Below are positions 8,296-16,391 of a stretch of DNA of 64,000 nucleotides, piece by piece. Source of the DNA: Cyanobacteriota bacterium erpe_2018_sw_21hr_WHONDRS-SW48-000092_B_bin.40 (GTDB lineage: Bacteria; Cyanobacteriota; Vampirovibrionia; Obscuribacterales; Obscuribacteraceae). How positions within the stretch are numbered: the stretch's first letter is position 1; each line of letters starts with the position of its first letter. The stretch covers positions 1-64,000 of the forward strand of contig JAUPUU010000203.1 of the NCBI GenBank assembly GCA_030917395.1, read 5' to 3'. The position numbers and the translations under genes were made by a program. The notes under the pieces were generated by a model. It did not search any database. It was not told where the DNA came from and saw only the letters and a list, made by a program, of their open reading frames with translations.

Positions 8296-9696
8296 TTATC
8301 TCTTAGAAACAGCTTCAGCTAACGGTTTAGCTGCACCCAAAAGTTGCTTAGCAATACTGGCAGCAGCAATTTTGCCGTCTTGAACAGCCATCACAGTTGA
8401 TGCCTCGCCATGGCTGCGAACACAGTCGCCTCCGGCGAATATCTTCTCGTGAGAAGTGCGGTTGCCCTCATCGACCTTAAGATAGCCTTTCACTTGCTCA
8501 ACACCAAATGGTGCCAACATAGCCAGAACACCAGTCGGCTTGTTTTGACCGATGGCCTTAATTACCATGTCACAAGGTACGACAAATTCGGAATCAGGCA
8601 CTGGCACAGGGCTGCGGCGACCAGAGGCGTCCGGTTTACCCAAATCCATTCTTATGCATTTGAGACCATCAACTTCACCTTTGGCATTGCTTAAAATCTC
8701 AACCGGCTGAGTCAAGAACATAAAGCTCACGCCTTCTTTCAAGGCAAACTCATACTCGAAGTGATAGGCCGGCATCTCCGCTTCGGAGCGGCGATAAATC
8801 ATGGTCACGCGCTCAGCACCTAGGCGGCGAGCAATAGTGGCACAGTCAATTGCCGTGTTACCAGCGCCGATGACACAGATGCGCTGCCCGTGCTTGATTG
8901 AATCCAGACTTTCGGTCTTAGTTTCTTCAACAAATTCAAGACCATCGAGCACACCAGTAAGCTGCTCACCAGGAACTTCCATTTCCGGTACGTTGCCTAA
9001 ACCAATGGCAAGAAAAACAGCATCGTGCTCTTTTATTAATTGCTCAAAGCTCAAATCTTTGCCAATCTCAATGTTGTTCTTAAAAGTGACACCGAGCTCT
9101 TCGATCATCTTTACTTCGGCCAAGCTAACTTCAACTGGCTCACGGAACACCACAATGCCATAGGTAGAAAGACCACCCGACCACTTTTTCTTTTCATAGA
9201 CTGTCACTTCAAAGCCAGCCTTGGCCAGCTCCCCGGCGCAAGAAAGGCCAGCAGGACCAGCTCCGACCACAGCAACTTTCTTGCCGTTCGGCTCTCCAGC
9301 CTTAAAGAAACGAATGCCTTTTTCGCTAGCATAGTCAGTGGCGTAGCGCTGCAATCTGCCGATGGCAATTGGCTTATGATCGGCAGTAAGCACACAGTCG
9401 CCTTCGCAAAGTACATCAACAGGACAGACCCGAGCACAGGTAGCGCCCATCAAGTTCGATTCTAGAATTGTTCTAGCAGAACCCTTGGTGTTACCCGTGG
9501 CAATCTTGCGAATAAAAGTAGGAATATCGATGCTGGTAGGACAGGCCACCATGCACGGTGCGTCGTGACAATAAAGGCAGCGATTAGCCTCTAAAACGGC
9601 CTCCCGCTCTGAAAACGGTGGGTAAACTTCCTGAAAGCGCTCTTCCAGTGTAAGTTCCCAGGCCTTGTATTTATTTGGCTTGTAATGCTCTGCCAT
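8296..9696 (-). CDS. preT: Dihydropyrimidine dehydrogenase, NADH-binding subunit PreT
   Basis: This flavoprotein passes electrons from NAD(P)H to PreA. It has 466 residues. The N-terminal iron-sulfur region carries CLYCHDAPCMVACP (about 41-54) and CARVCPVDVLCEGDC. The FAD Rossmann motif VVGAGPAGLSCAGELA and the NAD(P) motif VIGAGNTAIDCA follow, as does a C-terminal GGDCVRSHG FAD contact. This is the layout of glutamate-synthase-small-subunit-like oxidoreductases, and its place directly before preA identifies it as PreT. The leader upstream (9697-9854) contains a 40-base perfect palindrome, so preT-preA may be expressed separately from the two genes before it. Confidence 0.92.
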   Translation of the reverse strand: MAEHYKPNKYKAWELTLEERFQEVYPPFSEREAVLEANRCLYCHDAPCMVACPTSIDIPTFIRKIATGNTKGSARTILESNLMGATCARVCPVDVLCEGDCVLTADHKPIAIGRLQRYATDYASEKGIRFFKAGEPNGKKVAVVGAGPAGLSCAGELAKAGFEVTVYEKKKWSGGLSTYGIVVFREPVEVSLAEVKMIEELGVTFKNNIEIGKDLSFEQLIKEHDAVFLAIGLGNVPEMEVPGEQLTGVLDGLEFVEETKTESLDSIKHGQRICVIGAGNTAIDCATIARRLGAERVTMIYRRSEAEMPAYHFEYEFALKEGVSFMFLTQPVEILSNAKGEVDGLKCIRMDLGKPDASGRRSPVPVPDSEFVVPCDMVIKAIGQNKPTGVLAMLAPFGVEQVKGYLKVDEGNRTSHEKIFAGGDCVRSHGEASTVMAVQDGKIAAASIAKQLLGAAKPLAEAVSKR

Positions 9697-9742
9697 GGTT
9701 CAGCCTCAGATTTCAAGTTTCTTGTATTTGACTCTGGTCTAT

Positions 9743-9782
9743 AAATTGGAAAATACTTGAGTACTCAAGTATTTTCCAATTT
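9743..9782. repeat. 40-bp perfect palindrome between the ureidopropionase gene and preT
   Basis: The two 20-base arms are exact reverse complements with no spacer; the centre is GAGTACTC (GTAC at 9761-9764). Pairing breaks at 9742/9783. It lies 47 bases upstream of the preT start codon and 73 bases after the end of the amidohydrolase gene. As RNA it would form a hairpin of about 18 base pairs with a tiny loop. No T-run follows on the minus strand, so it is not a standard intrinsic terminator. It could be an RNA processing site, an operator, or a cruciform-forming element. Confidence 0.9.
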
Positions 9783-9813
9783 GGATCAATGTATCTCTAA
9801 ATCATGTTTTCAA

Positions 9814-9839
9814 GTCACGCTTCTAGGTCACGCTTCTAG
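9814..9839. repeat. 13-bp exact tandem duplication
   Basis: The sequence gtcacgcttctag occurs twice in a row (9814-9826 and 9827-9839), directly after the stop codon side of the amidohydrolase gene and 31 bases from the 40-bp palindrome. It is probably a recent slippage or duplication event; no function is evident. Confidence 0.85.
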
Positions 9840-9854
9840 GCTGTAAGAAACAGC

Positions 9855-10760
9855 TTAAAGCTTGACGAGAGTGTCATAAGTCTCAGGTCTTCTATCACGG
9901 AAGAACTGCCAGGTATTGCGCACTTGTCTGATTTGATCGAGATCAAGATCAGCCACTAAAAGCTCTTCTTGATCTCGACTGGCGCAAGCGACAATTTGGC
10001 CACGCGGATCGCAGAAGTAACTAGAACCATAGAACTCACCGATGTTCCATGGTGCTTCTGTACCAACGCGGTTGATAGCGCCCACAAAATAACCATTAGC
10101 AGCCGCATGAGCTGGTTGCTCGAGCTTCCACAAGTATTCAGACAAACCAGCCACAGTAGCCGATGGATTGAAGACAATTTCAGCACCGTTCAGGCCAAGG
10201 GCGCGAGCACCTTCAGGGAAGTGCCTGTCATAACAGATATAGACACCAATGGTGGCATAAGCTGTTTTGAAAACTGGATAGCCAAGGTTACCTGGCTTGA
10301 AGTAGAACTTCTCCCAGAAACCTGGTGCTACGTGAGGAATATGATTCTTACGATACTTACCTAGATACTCGCCGTTAGCATCGATAACAGCAGCAGTGTT
10401 GTAATAGACTCCCGCTTGCTCTTTCTCATAAATTGGCACTACCAAAACCATCTGGTATTTCTTGGCCAACTCTTGCATCTTCTTGATGGTTGGACCGTTA
10501 GGAATTTCTTCAGCGGTGTCGTACCAACAAGTTTGTTGCTCAGCGCAGAAATATGGTCCGTTGAAAATTTCTTGATAGCAAAGAATTTTCACGCCTTTAT
10601 CATGAGCTTGCTTGGTGTATTCAATATGCTTCTTCAACATATTGTCTTTGATTTCTTCAAGCAATTTTTTGTCAGTGCCACCAGCCGGTGAAATCACTTC
10701 GTTTTTTGTTTGAATCAAGCCGCAGCGAACTACTCTTGAGTTGCCGTTATTGCTGGACAT
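9855..10760 (-). CDS. Beta-ureidopropionase (N-carbamoyl-beta-alanine amidohydrolase)
   Basis: This cytoplasmic nitrilase-superfamily amidase of 301 residues would hydrolyse N-carbamoyl-beta-alanine to beta-alanine, CO2 and ammonia, the third step of reductive pyrimidine breakdown. The catalytic triad is visible: Glu in YQEIFNGPYF, Lys in YRKNHIPH and Cys in YICYDRHFPEG. The FNGPYF stretch and the close match to the eukaryotic-type enzyme favour this over a general nitrilase. It lies 35 bases after the aminotransferase gene on the same strand and upstream of preT-preA, which supports the pathway call. Dihydropyrimidinase, the enzyme between PreTA and this step, is not in the window. N-carbamoylputrescine amidase is a less likely alternative. 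Confidence 0.88.
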   Translation of the reverse strand: MSSNNGNSRVVRCGLIQTKNEVISPAGGTDKKLLEEIKDNMLKKHIEYTKQAHDKGVKILCYQEIFNGPYFCAEQQTCWYDTAEEIPNGPTIKKMQELAKKYQMVLVVPIYEKEQAGVYYNTAAVIDANGEYLGKYRKNHIPHVAPGFWEKFYFKPGNLGYPVFKTAYATIGVYICYDRHFPEGARALGLNGAEIVFNPSATVAGLSEYLWKLEQPAHAAANGYFVGAINRVGTEAPWNIGEFYGSSYFCDPRGQIVACASRDQEELLVADLDLDQIRQVRNTWQFFRDRRPETYDTLVKL

Positions 10761-10795
10761 TCTTTTACACTCCTAAGTATTCAGTAAGGCTCTAG

Positions 10796-12109
10796 TTAGG
10801 CTTTAGCGTGAACTTTGACCACGGCTTCCATGCACTTCTTCAGTACTTTAAGCATGGTATCAACGTTGTCTTTAGTGATTGAAAGTGGTGGCTTGATGCG
10901 AATGACGTTGCCCCACATTCCACCTTTACCAATTACCACACCTTCGTCTTTAGACATTTCGACGACACGCATGGTCTCTTGAGTCAATGGCACTTTGTTC
11001 TTGTCGGCCAGCTCCATGCCTACCATCAAGCCCTTACCGCGCACATCACCAATCATGTCAGGGAATTGCTTCTGCAAATCTTTCAGACCAGCCATCAGAT
11101 ACTCGCCGACGACCCGGGCATTCTCCATCAACTTCTCTTCTTCGATGGTTTCAAGCACAGCCAGAGCAGTTGCTGCTGAGATTGGATTGCCACCAAAAGT
11201 ATTGATAGTTTGCTTTTGCAAAGCCTTAGCTACAGCTTCAGTGGTCACAACCGCGCCAATTGGCAGGCCGTTAGCCAGACCTTTGGCCATGGTGATAATG
11301 TCTGGTTGCACGCCATAGCTGCTGATACCAAACCAATGCTTGCCTGTGCGACCAACACCAGTTTGCACTTCATCAGCAATAAAGAGAGCACCGTATTTCT
11401 CTAGAATCTTCTTCACTTCAATGAAGTAATCATCTGGTGGCGTAATAGCGCCGCCCACGCCTTGAATGGGCTCAGCAATCATCACCGCAGGCTTACCGCT
11501 AGTTTGTGATTGAATAACCCGCTCAACATCTTGGGCACATTCAAGACCGCAGCTATCAGGCGACTTTTTGAATGGGCAACGGTAGCAATAAGCATTAGCG
11601 GCATAAGCCACGCCAGCTGCTGGCATAGTATCTGGGCGCCAGTTGTGGTTAGCAGTCAAAGTCGAGGCCAGGTGCGACTCACCGTGATAGGAATGCTCAA
11701 GGGCAATTACTTCGTGACGGCCAGTAGCCAAACGGGCAAAACGAATAGCGGCTTCGTTAGCTTCAGTACCAGAATTGGTGATAAACGACTTACCCATGTC
11801 TCCCGGGGTAATTTCGGCTAGCTTCTCGCCGAGATCGACCATAGGTTGGGTCATAAATATAGTTGAGGTGTGTTGCAGGGTATTAACCTGGTTAACCGTA
11901 GCCTGCACAACCTTTGGATGGCAGTGCCCGACTGATACGGTGACGATGCCAGCGAACATATCTAGATATTCGCGACCGGTTTCATCAAAGAGGTATTGGC
12001 CCTTCCCTTTAACGAAGTGAGGTGGGTCAGCGTACATTTGCTTAACACCAGGGATGATGAATTTCTCACGCTTCTTCTTAAGCTCTTCGCGATTCAAGGG
12101 AACTGACAT
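10796..12109 (-). CDS. Class III aminotransferase (probably beta-alanine/AGXT2-type)
   Basis: This PLP-dependent omega-aminotransferase of 437 residues is typical in length for the AGXT2/3-aminoisobutyrate-pyruvate group. Motifs are FADEVQTGVGRTG (ADEVQTG with the cofactor-ring Asp) and MAKGLANGLPIG, with the Schiff-base Lys. NSGTEANEAA holds the phosphate-binding turn. First in the run before beta-ureidopropionase and preTA, it most likely converts beta-alanine (or 3-aminoisobutyrate) to malonate semialdehyde, for MmsA encoded at 42239. A clear Shine-Dalgarno (AAGGAG, 6-7 bases before ATG) supports the start. Ornithine, GABA or acetylornithine activity cannot be excluded from sequence alone. 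Confidence 0.87.
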   Translation of the reverse strand: MSVPLNREELKKKREKFIIPGVKQMYADPPHFVKGKGQYLFDETGREYLDMFAGIVTVSVGHCHPKVVQATVNQVNTLQHTSTIFMTQPMVDLGEKLAEITPGDMGKSFITNSGTEANEAAIRFARLATGRHEVIALEHSYHGESHLASTLTANHNWRPDTMPAAGVAYAANAYCYRCPFKKSPDSCGLECAQDVERVIQSQTSGKPAVMIAEPIQGVGGAITPPDDYFIEVKKILEKYGALFIADEVQTGVGRTGKHWFGISSYGVQPDIITMAKGLANGLPIGAVVTTEAVAKALQKQTINTFGGNPISAATALAVLETIEEEKLMENARVVGEYLMAGLKDLQKQFPDMIGDVRGKGLMVGMELADKNKVPLTQETMRVVEMSKDEGVVIGKGGMWGNVIRIKPPLSITKDNVDTMLKVLKKCMEAVVKVHAKA

Positions 12110-12412
12110 TTATTTCTCCTTGGAAAAAACCAGGCCGATAAAAATTTGGAATATATCCGGCAACAAATAAACTGAGCTAACCGCCAGCCCGCGGGAAGCC
12201 CTTGATGAACAGGGGTGCCATAACTCAATTACTGAATATATCAAATGGTACTAATGTATCTTTTGTATAGTCAACATCTCGTAATTAATGCTAGTTAATG
12301 GAAGGCGATTGAAAAGAGATTATTTACAGGCACCTGTAAGCCTGGGCCATCCTCTTGTATACTCACAGGTTCTTGCTGTTACTTGTCTGGCATGCCAGCA
12401 AATAGGAACCGA
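12110..12412. other. Divergent intergenic region between the pyrimidine cluster and the MBOAT operon
   Basis: These 303 bases contain no gene I can support. They must hold promoters for both directions. A possible minus-strand promoter has TTGACT (12269-12274) and TACCAT (12245-12250) with an 18-base spacer. A TATACT box for the plus strand lies at 12358-12363. A 16-base palindrome at 12324-12339 is described separately. None of the promoter boxes is strong. Confidence 0.5.
12324..12339. promoter_or_regulatory. Palindrome TTACAGG-CA-CCTGTAA upstream of the MBOAT operon
   Basis: Seven-base perfect arms are separated by two bases, which is operator-like geometry. The element sits about 20 bases upstream of a TATACT box and 73 bases before the chosen start of the acyltransferase gene, so it could overlap the -35 region. 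A regulator cannot be named. Confidence 0.4.
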
Positions 12413-14032
12413 ATGATCTTCAGCAGCGTTCAATACCTGATCTTCCTGCCCATAGTGGTCTTCCTCTACTGGCGCCTGAATGGGCTACCTCGTCTGATTT
12501 TGACTGTGGTGGCAAGCTACGTCTTCTACATGAGCTGGCTACCTATTTATGGCGTCTTACTTGCTTTGATGACAGCCATCAACTGGGCCCTATCTATAGG
12601 TATAGAAAACTGCCGCACTGCAGAGCCAGCCGTAGCAGAGAAAACTGCAACAGATTCAGCGAATTCAACGAATGCGACAGACTCAACAGCAGAAACAAGC
12701 AAACCGAAGTCTAAGGCGAAACTGGTTGCCAAATACGACCATCCTAGACTTGCCAAAGCAATGCTTCTTTTCGGCTTGCTCTTAAATGTCGGCGCCCTTT
12801 GCTACTACAAGTACATCAACTTCGTCATCGAGAACGTCAGCGCGATCATTCACGCCGCAGCCCCAATCATTCCTCAATATAAAGCTCAGCTCTCCGGCCT
12901 GCAATTACCTCTGGTAGAAGCGCTCTTACCCCTGGGCATCAGCTTCTTTGTCTTTGAATTCGTGCACTATTTGAGCGATGTCTACAAAGGCGACAAGGCC
13001 GTGCGCTCATTCTTTGAATTTGCTGCCTTCGCAGTCTTCTTCCCGTCGCAGATTGCTGGACCAATCAAACGCTACCAAGATTTCATTCCAAAACTGCGCA
13101 ATCCGCTGCCCCTAACCAATCCACTTATGATTGAAGGCACCAGCTTATTTATGCAGGGGCTCTTTAAAAAAGCAGCCCTGGCCGACCCCATTGCCGCGAT
13201 CATCGCTAAACCCTATGCCACTCTCGACCCTCTATCGTGCCCAGACGCGTGGATAGCCGCCTTCGGCTTTGTCATTCAGGTCTACTGCGATTTCTCGGGC
13301 TACACCGACATGGGACGAGGCTCAGCACTATTGCTTGGTATCAGACTACCAATAAACTTCGACCTACCTTTGCTCTCCACCGATATCTCGGTATTCTGGC
13401 GCAAATGGCACATGTCACTGGGCAGCTGGCTAAGAGACTATGTCTACATTCCTTTAGGTGGCTCACGGGCCGGCATCTGGAACCAGCACCGCAACCTCTT
13501 TATCACCATGGTGGTCTGCGGCATCTGGCACGGCGCCACCTGGCACTATATGTTATTTGGTGCCACTCAAGGTATTGGCCTGATTGTGCACCGCGAATGG
13601 TGCAGAGTCTTAGAAGGCGCTCCTAAACTGAAGCAAGCCTGCGCCAGCCAAATTGGCACTGTCCTGGCCATCATGTTCAATACAATATTTGTAGTTCTGA
13701 CCTACTCGATTTTCCGCTCACCAGACATTCCTCACGGCCTTAACCTCTGGGCTGGAGCTTTCAGCTTCCAGGGCGCAGCCACTCTTATTGAACCGCTCTG
13801 CAAATCTGGAGTGCTCGTGATTGGCGCAGCCTACTTTATATTCTGGCAACTAACTGAGTATCTGCGGCACCATCAAACTGCCATCGATAAGTTCATCAAG
13901 TCTCCAGATCAGGCCCCCGGTCAGGTGACTTTCTTGAACCCGCTCAGGCTGGCTACCTACACCGCAGCAGCCATACTAATGGTAGCCTCGAAACCGCTTG
14001 AAGCTGTTCCTTTTGTTTACTTCCAATTCTAG
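12413..14032 (+). CDS. MBOAT-family membrane O-acyltransferase (AlgI-like)
   Basis: This multi-pass inner-membrane protein moves an acyl group, usually acetyl, across the membrane to a polysaccharide or other envelope polymer. From the ATG at 12413 it has 539 residues; this start gives the family's usual opening (MIFSSVQYLIFLPIVVFLY) and has AGGAA 5 bases upstream, whereas an ATG 30 bases earlier gives an atypical polar tail. Family signatures are FWRKWHMSLGSWLRDYVYIPLGG and CGIWHGATWH, with the putative catalytic His at 373. A Ser/Thr/Ala-rich cytoplasmic insert lies near residues 75-110. The next gene, an SGNH-like protein, starts 8 bases after its stop, matching AlgI/AlgJ-X or PatA/PatB-style pairs. 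Confidence 0.92.
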   Translation: MIFSSVQYLIFLPIVVFLYWRLNGLPRLILTVVASYVFYMSWLPIYGVLLALMTAINWALSIGIENCRTAEPAVAEKTATDSANSTNATDSTAETSKPKSKAKLVAKYDHPRLAKAMLLFGLLLNVGALCYYKYINFVIENVSAIIHAAAPIIPQYKAQLSGLQLPLVEALLPLGISFFVFEFVHYLSDVYKGDKAVRSFFEFAAFAVFFPSQIAGPIKRYQDFIPKLRNPLPLTNPLMIEGTSLFMQGLFKKAALADPIAAIIAKPYATLDPLSCPDAWIAAFGFVIQVYCDFSGYTDMGRGSALLLGIRLPINFDLPLLSTDISVFWRKWHMSLGSWLRDYVYIPLGGSRAGIWNQHRNLFITMVVCGIWHGATWHYMLFGATQGIGLIVHREWCRVLEGAPKLKQACASQIGTVLAIMFNTIFVVLTYSIFRSPDIPHGLNLWAGAFSFQGAATLIEPLCKSGVLVIGAAYFIFWQLTEYLRHHQTAIDKFIKSPDQAPGQVTFLNPLRLATYTAAAILMVASKPLEAVPFVYFQF

Positions 14033-14040
14033 AGTAGCCA

Positions 14041-15483
14041 ATGACCACCAATCTAGCAGCAACAAAAGTAGAAAAAGAAGTGGAACTGAAGGTTCCACAA
14101 GAATACAAGCAGCCTCTGTTTAAGAGACTACTTCCCTACGTTGCCTGGCAATTGGTGGCACTATTAGCGGTAGAAGCGACATTGGCATTTGCCGGTCTGG
14201 GCGAAGAAGAGCTCTTCAAGCTCGACCCCGAAATTGGCACCGTACACATGACCAACAAGAGCATTACCTGGCGCAAAGAAGGCTATGCCCGCTCATATTT
14301 GCACGCCAACGGCTTGCGTGAAAGCGGCGTAACCGTAGCCAAACCAGCTGGCGTATATCGCATAGTTTTACTGGGTGACTCGCAAGTAGAAGGCATTCAA
14401 GTAGCTCTTGAAGACACAGCCGGACAGCTATTAGAGAAGCGCCTGACCAAGATGCTTGGCCGCCCCGTACAAGTGCTCAACTTTGGTGTATCAGGCTATT
14501 CAACAGTACAAGAATTTCTGCTGATGAAGCGTGAAGTATTTAAATACTCACCAGATATGGTGCTAATGGGCTACGATAGCCGCGACATGTTTGAAAACTG
14601 GTCAGCACCCGATACAGCAATCGCTAACCTCCGCCCCTATGCTCTCAAGCTGCCCAAGCAACCAGTGCTAGTAGATTCTGGACCAGTCAAAGCTTTTATG
14701 AAATCGCCGCGGGGTAAATTTCTCAACAGCATCGCCTGGCTTAGAGCGAATTCGCGTATCTGGGGCCTAATCTCGGCCTACGAAGCTGAAGCAAGCAGCC
14801 ACAACGAAGTGTACAAGGCTGTAATTGGTTTCTTCATCTCACCTGTCAAAGTGACTAAACAATTCCGCGAAGATTCCGCCAAGAAAGATTACTGGCCCAA
14901 TGTCGGCGCCCAAATTTACAAGGCCACAATTGGTTCAATTCAAATGCCAAACTGGCAATCGACTAAACCTGTTGCGGCTGTAAAAGTGGCAGTCAAACAA
15001 GATCTTTCAAAAGCAGCAGAAGAAGCCCAAGAGCAACAAGAACTGGCTGAAAAGAAAGCAGCATTTGCTAAGCGCAAGGCGGCCTTAGAAGAACAAGCCA
15101 AAGTGGAAGCTAGCAACAAAACCTTCATTGGTGTAATTACAAACACCATGGAAGCACTGCTGCAAGAATTCAAAAAAGAGACAGCCAGCCACAATTGTCA
15201 ATTTGTTGTTTACGCTCTGCCATCGAGAGCTACACTGGCACCAATAGCCGGTATGGACCAACCAATGCTGGGAGTCAACCACGGCTCAGAAGTAGTAATT
15301 GTGAAAAAGCAATGCCAAGAAAACGACATTCCTTTCATTGACTCACAACAAGTAGCCACTACCTACAGTGACGACAAACTGAACTCACTCTTCTACACGG
15401 CTCACCTCACACCAAGCGGTCAAAGGTATGTGGCTGACCAGCTAGACGTGCCGCTGGCCGAGCTAATTCGCCAGTCGAAGTAG
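14041..15483 (+). CDS. Membrane-anchored SGNH-hydrolase-like partner of the MBOAT protein
   Basis: The 480-residue protein has one N-terminal membrane helix (about 32-52), so its main domain is outside the cytoplasm. An SGNH fold is indicated by block I LLGDSQVEG with Ser114, NFGVSGYSTVQE (block II) and a C-terminal AHLTPSGQ with His455. The usual D-x-x-H has Tyr452 in place of Asp, so the catalytic acid is missing or elsewhere. An Ala/Glu/Lys-rich coiled-coil insert (about 320-360) splits the domain. Such proteins accept acyl groups exported by MBOAT partners and transfer them to polymers. It sits 8 bases after the MBOAT gene and 4 before the GNAT gene. The polymer is unknown. Confidence 0.82.
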   Translation: MTTNLAATKVEKEVELKVPQEYKQPLFKRLLPYVAWQLVALLAVEATLAFAGLGEEELFKLDPEIGTVHMTNKSITWRKEGYARSYLHANGLRESGVTVAKPAGVYRIVLLGDSQVEGIQVALEDTAGQLLEKRLTKMLGRPVQVLNFGVSGYSTVQEFLLMKREVFKYSPDMVLMGYDSRDMFENWSAPDTAIANLRPYALKLPKQPVLVDSGPVKAFMKSPRGKFLNSIAWLRANSRIWGLISAYEAEASSHNEVYKAVIGFFISPVKVTKQFREDSAKKDYWPNVGAQIYKATIGSIQMPNWQSTKPVAAVKVAVKQDLSKAAEEAQEQQELAEKKAAFAKRKAALEEQAKVEASNKTFIGVITNTMEALLQEFKKETASHNCQFVVYALPSRATLAPIAGMDQPMLGVNHGSEVVIVKKQCQENDIPFIDSQQVATTYSDDKLNSLFYTAHLTPSGQRYVADQLDVPLAELIRQSK

Positions 15484-15487
15484 CGCT

Positions 15488-16285
15488 TTGATAGCGCCGC
15501 AAGACATTAGCAATCTCGAAATAGCGCGCCGAATGGAGCGCAACTATATAAGTGGCTTTCGCCTGCTAAGCGGCATCAACGGCACCATATTTAGTGAAGA
15601 TGAAGACACTGCAGAATTCTGGTCTGGCTACAGTGCTGCCTGGATCAATGGTGTATTCAGAACCAATGGCAGTGCCAAGAACCTGGACGAAATCATCGCT
15701 CGCACCCTAAGGAAGAACCCCGCAGTGCCCATGCTCTGGCGGGTGGGCGTGCTCACCAATGAACCAGAGCGCGTTGGTGAAGCATTGCTAGCTCGCGGCC
15801 TGAGAGACGCAGGCAAAGTACCAGCATTAGCACTCATGCCGGGGCAGCTCGTTGCCTCGCAGCAGTGCTCCGAATTGACAGTTAGAGTAGTAAGCTCACC
15901 CGCCGAAGTAATAGACTGGCTAGAGCCATATTGCACCGGTTTTTCACTCAACGACACCATCCGAGAGCACTTCAAGCAATTCATAACTGGCAGACTAAAC
16001 TCAACGCATACGGAAGCCTGGTTTGTGGGCTACGTTGAGAACCAGCCAGTTTGCTGTGCTTATTACCTCACGACCAGTGAAATAACTGTGATCTACAACG
16101 TTTCCACCCTCGCAGACTTCCGCAACCGTGGATTTGGTCGTCTTCTGGTAGAAGCAGCCATAAACCACGCCTGGCAGTACTCTTCCTATCCAATAGCTCT
16201 ATATTCTTCCGAGATGGGGCTCTCTGTTTATCGTCGAATCGGTTTTACCGATGTGTACGAGCTAGGAGAATACGTGCGTGAGTAG
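15488..16285 (+). CDS. GNAT-family N-acetyltransferase
   Basis: This is a cytoplasmic protein of up to 265 residues. The C-terminal third has the GNAT acetyl-CoA core: VSTLADFRNRGFGRLLVEAA contains the R/Q-x-x-G-x-G/A motif, followed by YSSEMGLSVYRRIGF. The N-terminal half looks like the extra lobe of double-GNAT or FemX-like relatives. The start is uncertain: a TTG at 15488 lies 4 bases after the preceding stop, and ATG at 15533 is the next in-frame candidate. The tight spacing makes it third gene of the MBOAT operon. A role in the same polymer pathway, for example acetylating a precursor sugar, is inference. Confidence 0.8.
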   Translation: MIAPQDISNLEIARRMERNYISGFRLLSGINGTIFSEDEDTAEFWSGYSAAWINGVFRTNGSAKNLDEIIARTLRKNPAVPMLWRVGVLTNEPERVGEALLARGLRDAGKVPALALMPGQLVASQQCSELTVRVVSSPAEVIDWLEPYCTGFSLNDTIREHFKQFITGRLNSTHTEAWFVGYVENQPVCCAYYLTTSEITVIYNVSTLADFRNRGFGRLLVEAAINHAWQYSSYPIALYSSEMGLSVYRRIGFTDVYELGEYVRE

Positions 16286-16354
16286 ATTGTTCGAGATCGC
16301 TGGCTAAGTCTAACAATTAGCATCCCTCAAACGCAGATGGCGAAGTTCCTAAAA

Positions 16355-16369
16355 CCTTATAGAATAAGG
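16355..16369. promoter_or_regulatory. Inverted repeat CCTTAT-AGA-ATAAGG before the TPR gene
   Basis: Six-base arms with a three-base centre lie 22 bases upstream of the ATG at 16392. The right half overlaps a TAGAAT box (16360-16365) that could be a -10 element, so this may be an operator; a hairpin in the leader is also possible. Confidence 0.35.
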
Positions 16370-16391
16370 GAAAAGGAATCCCTAAGCTCTC

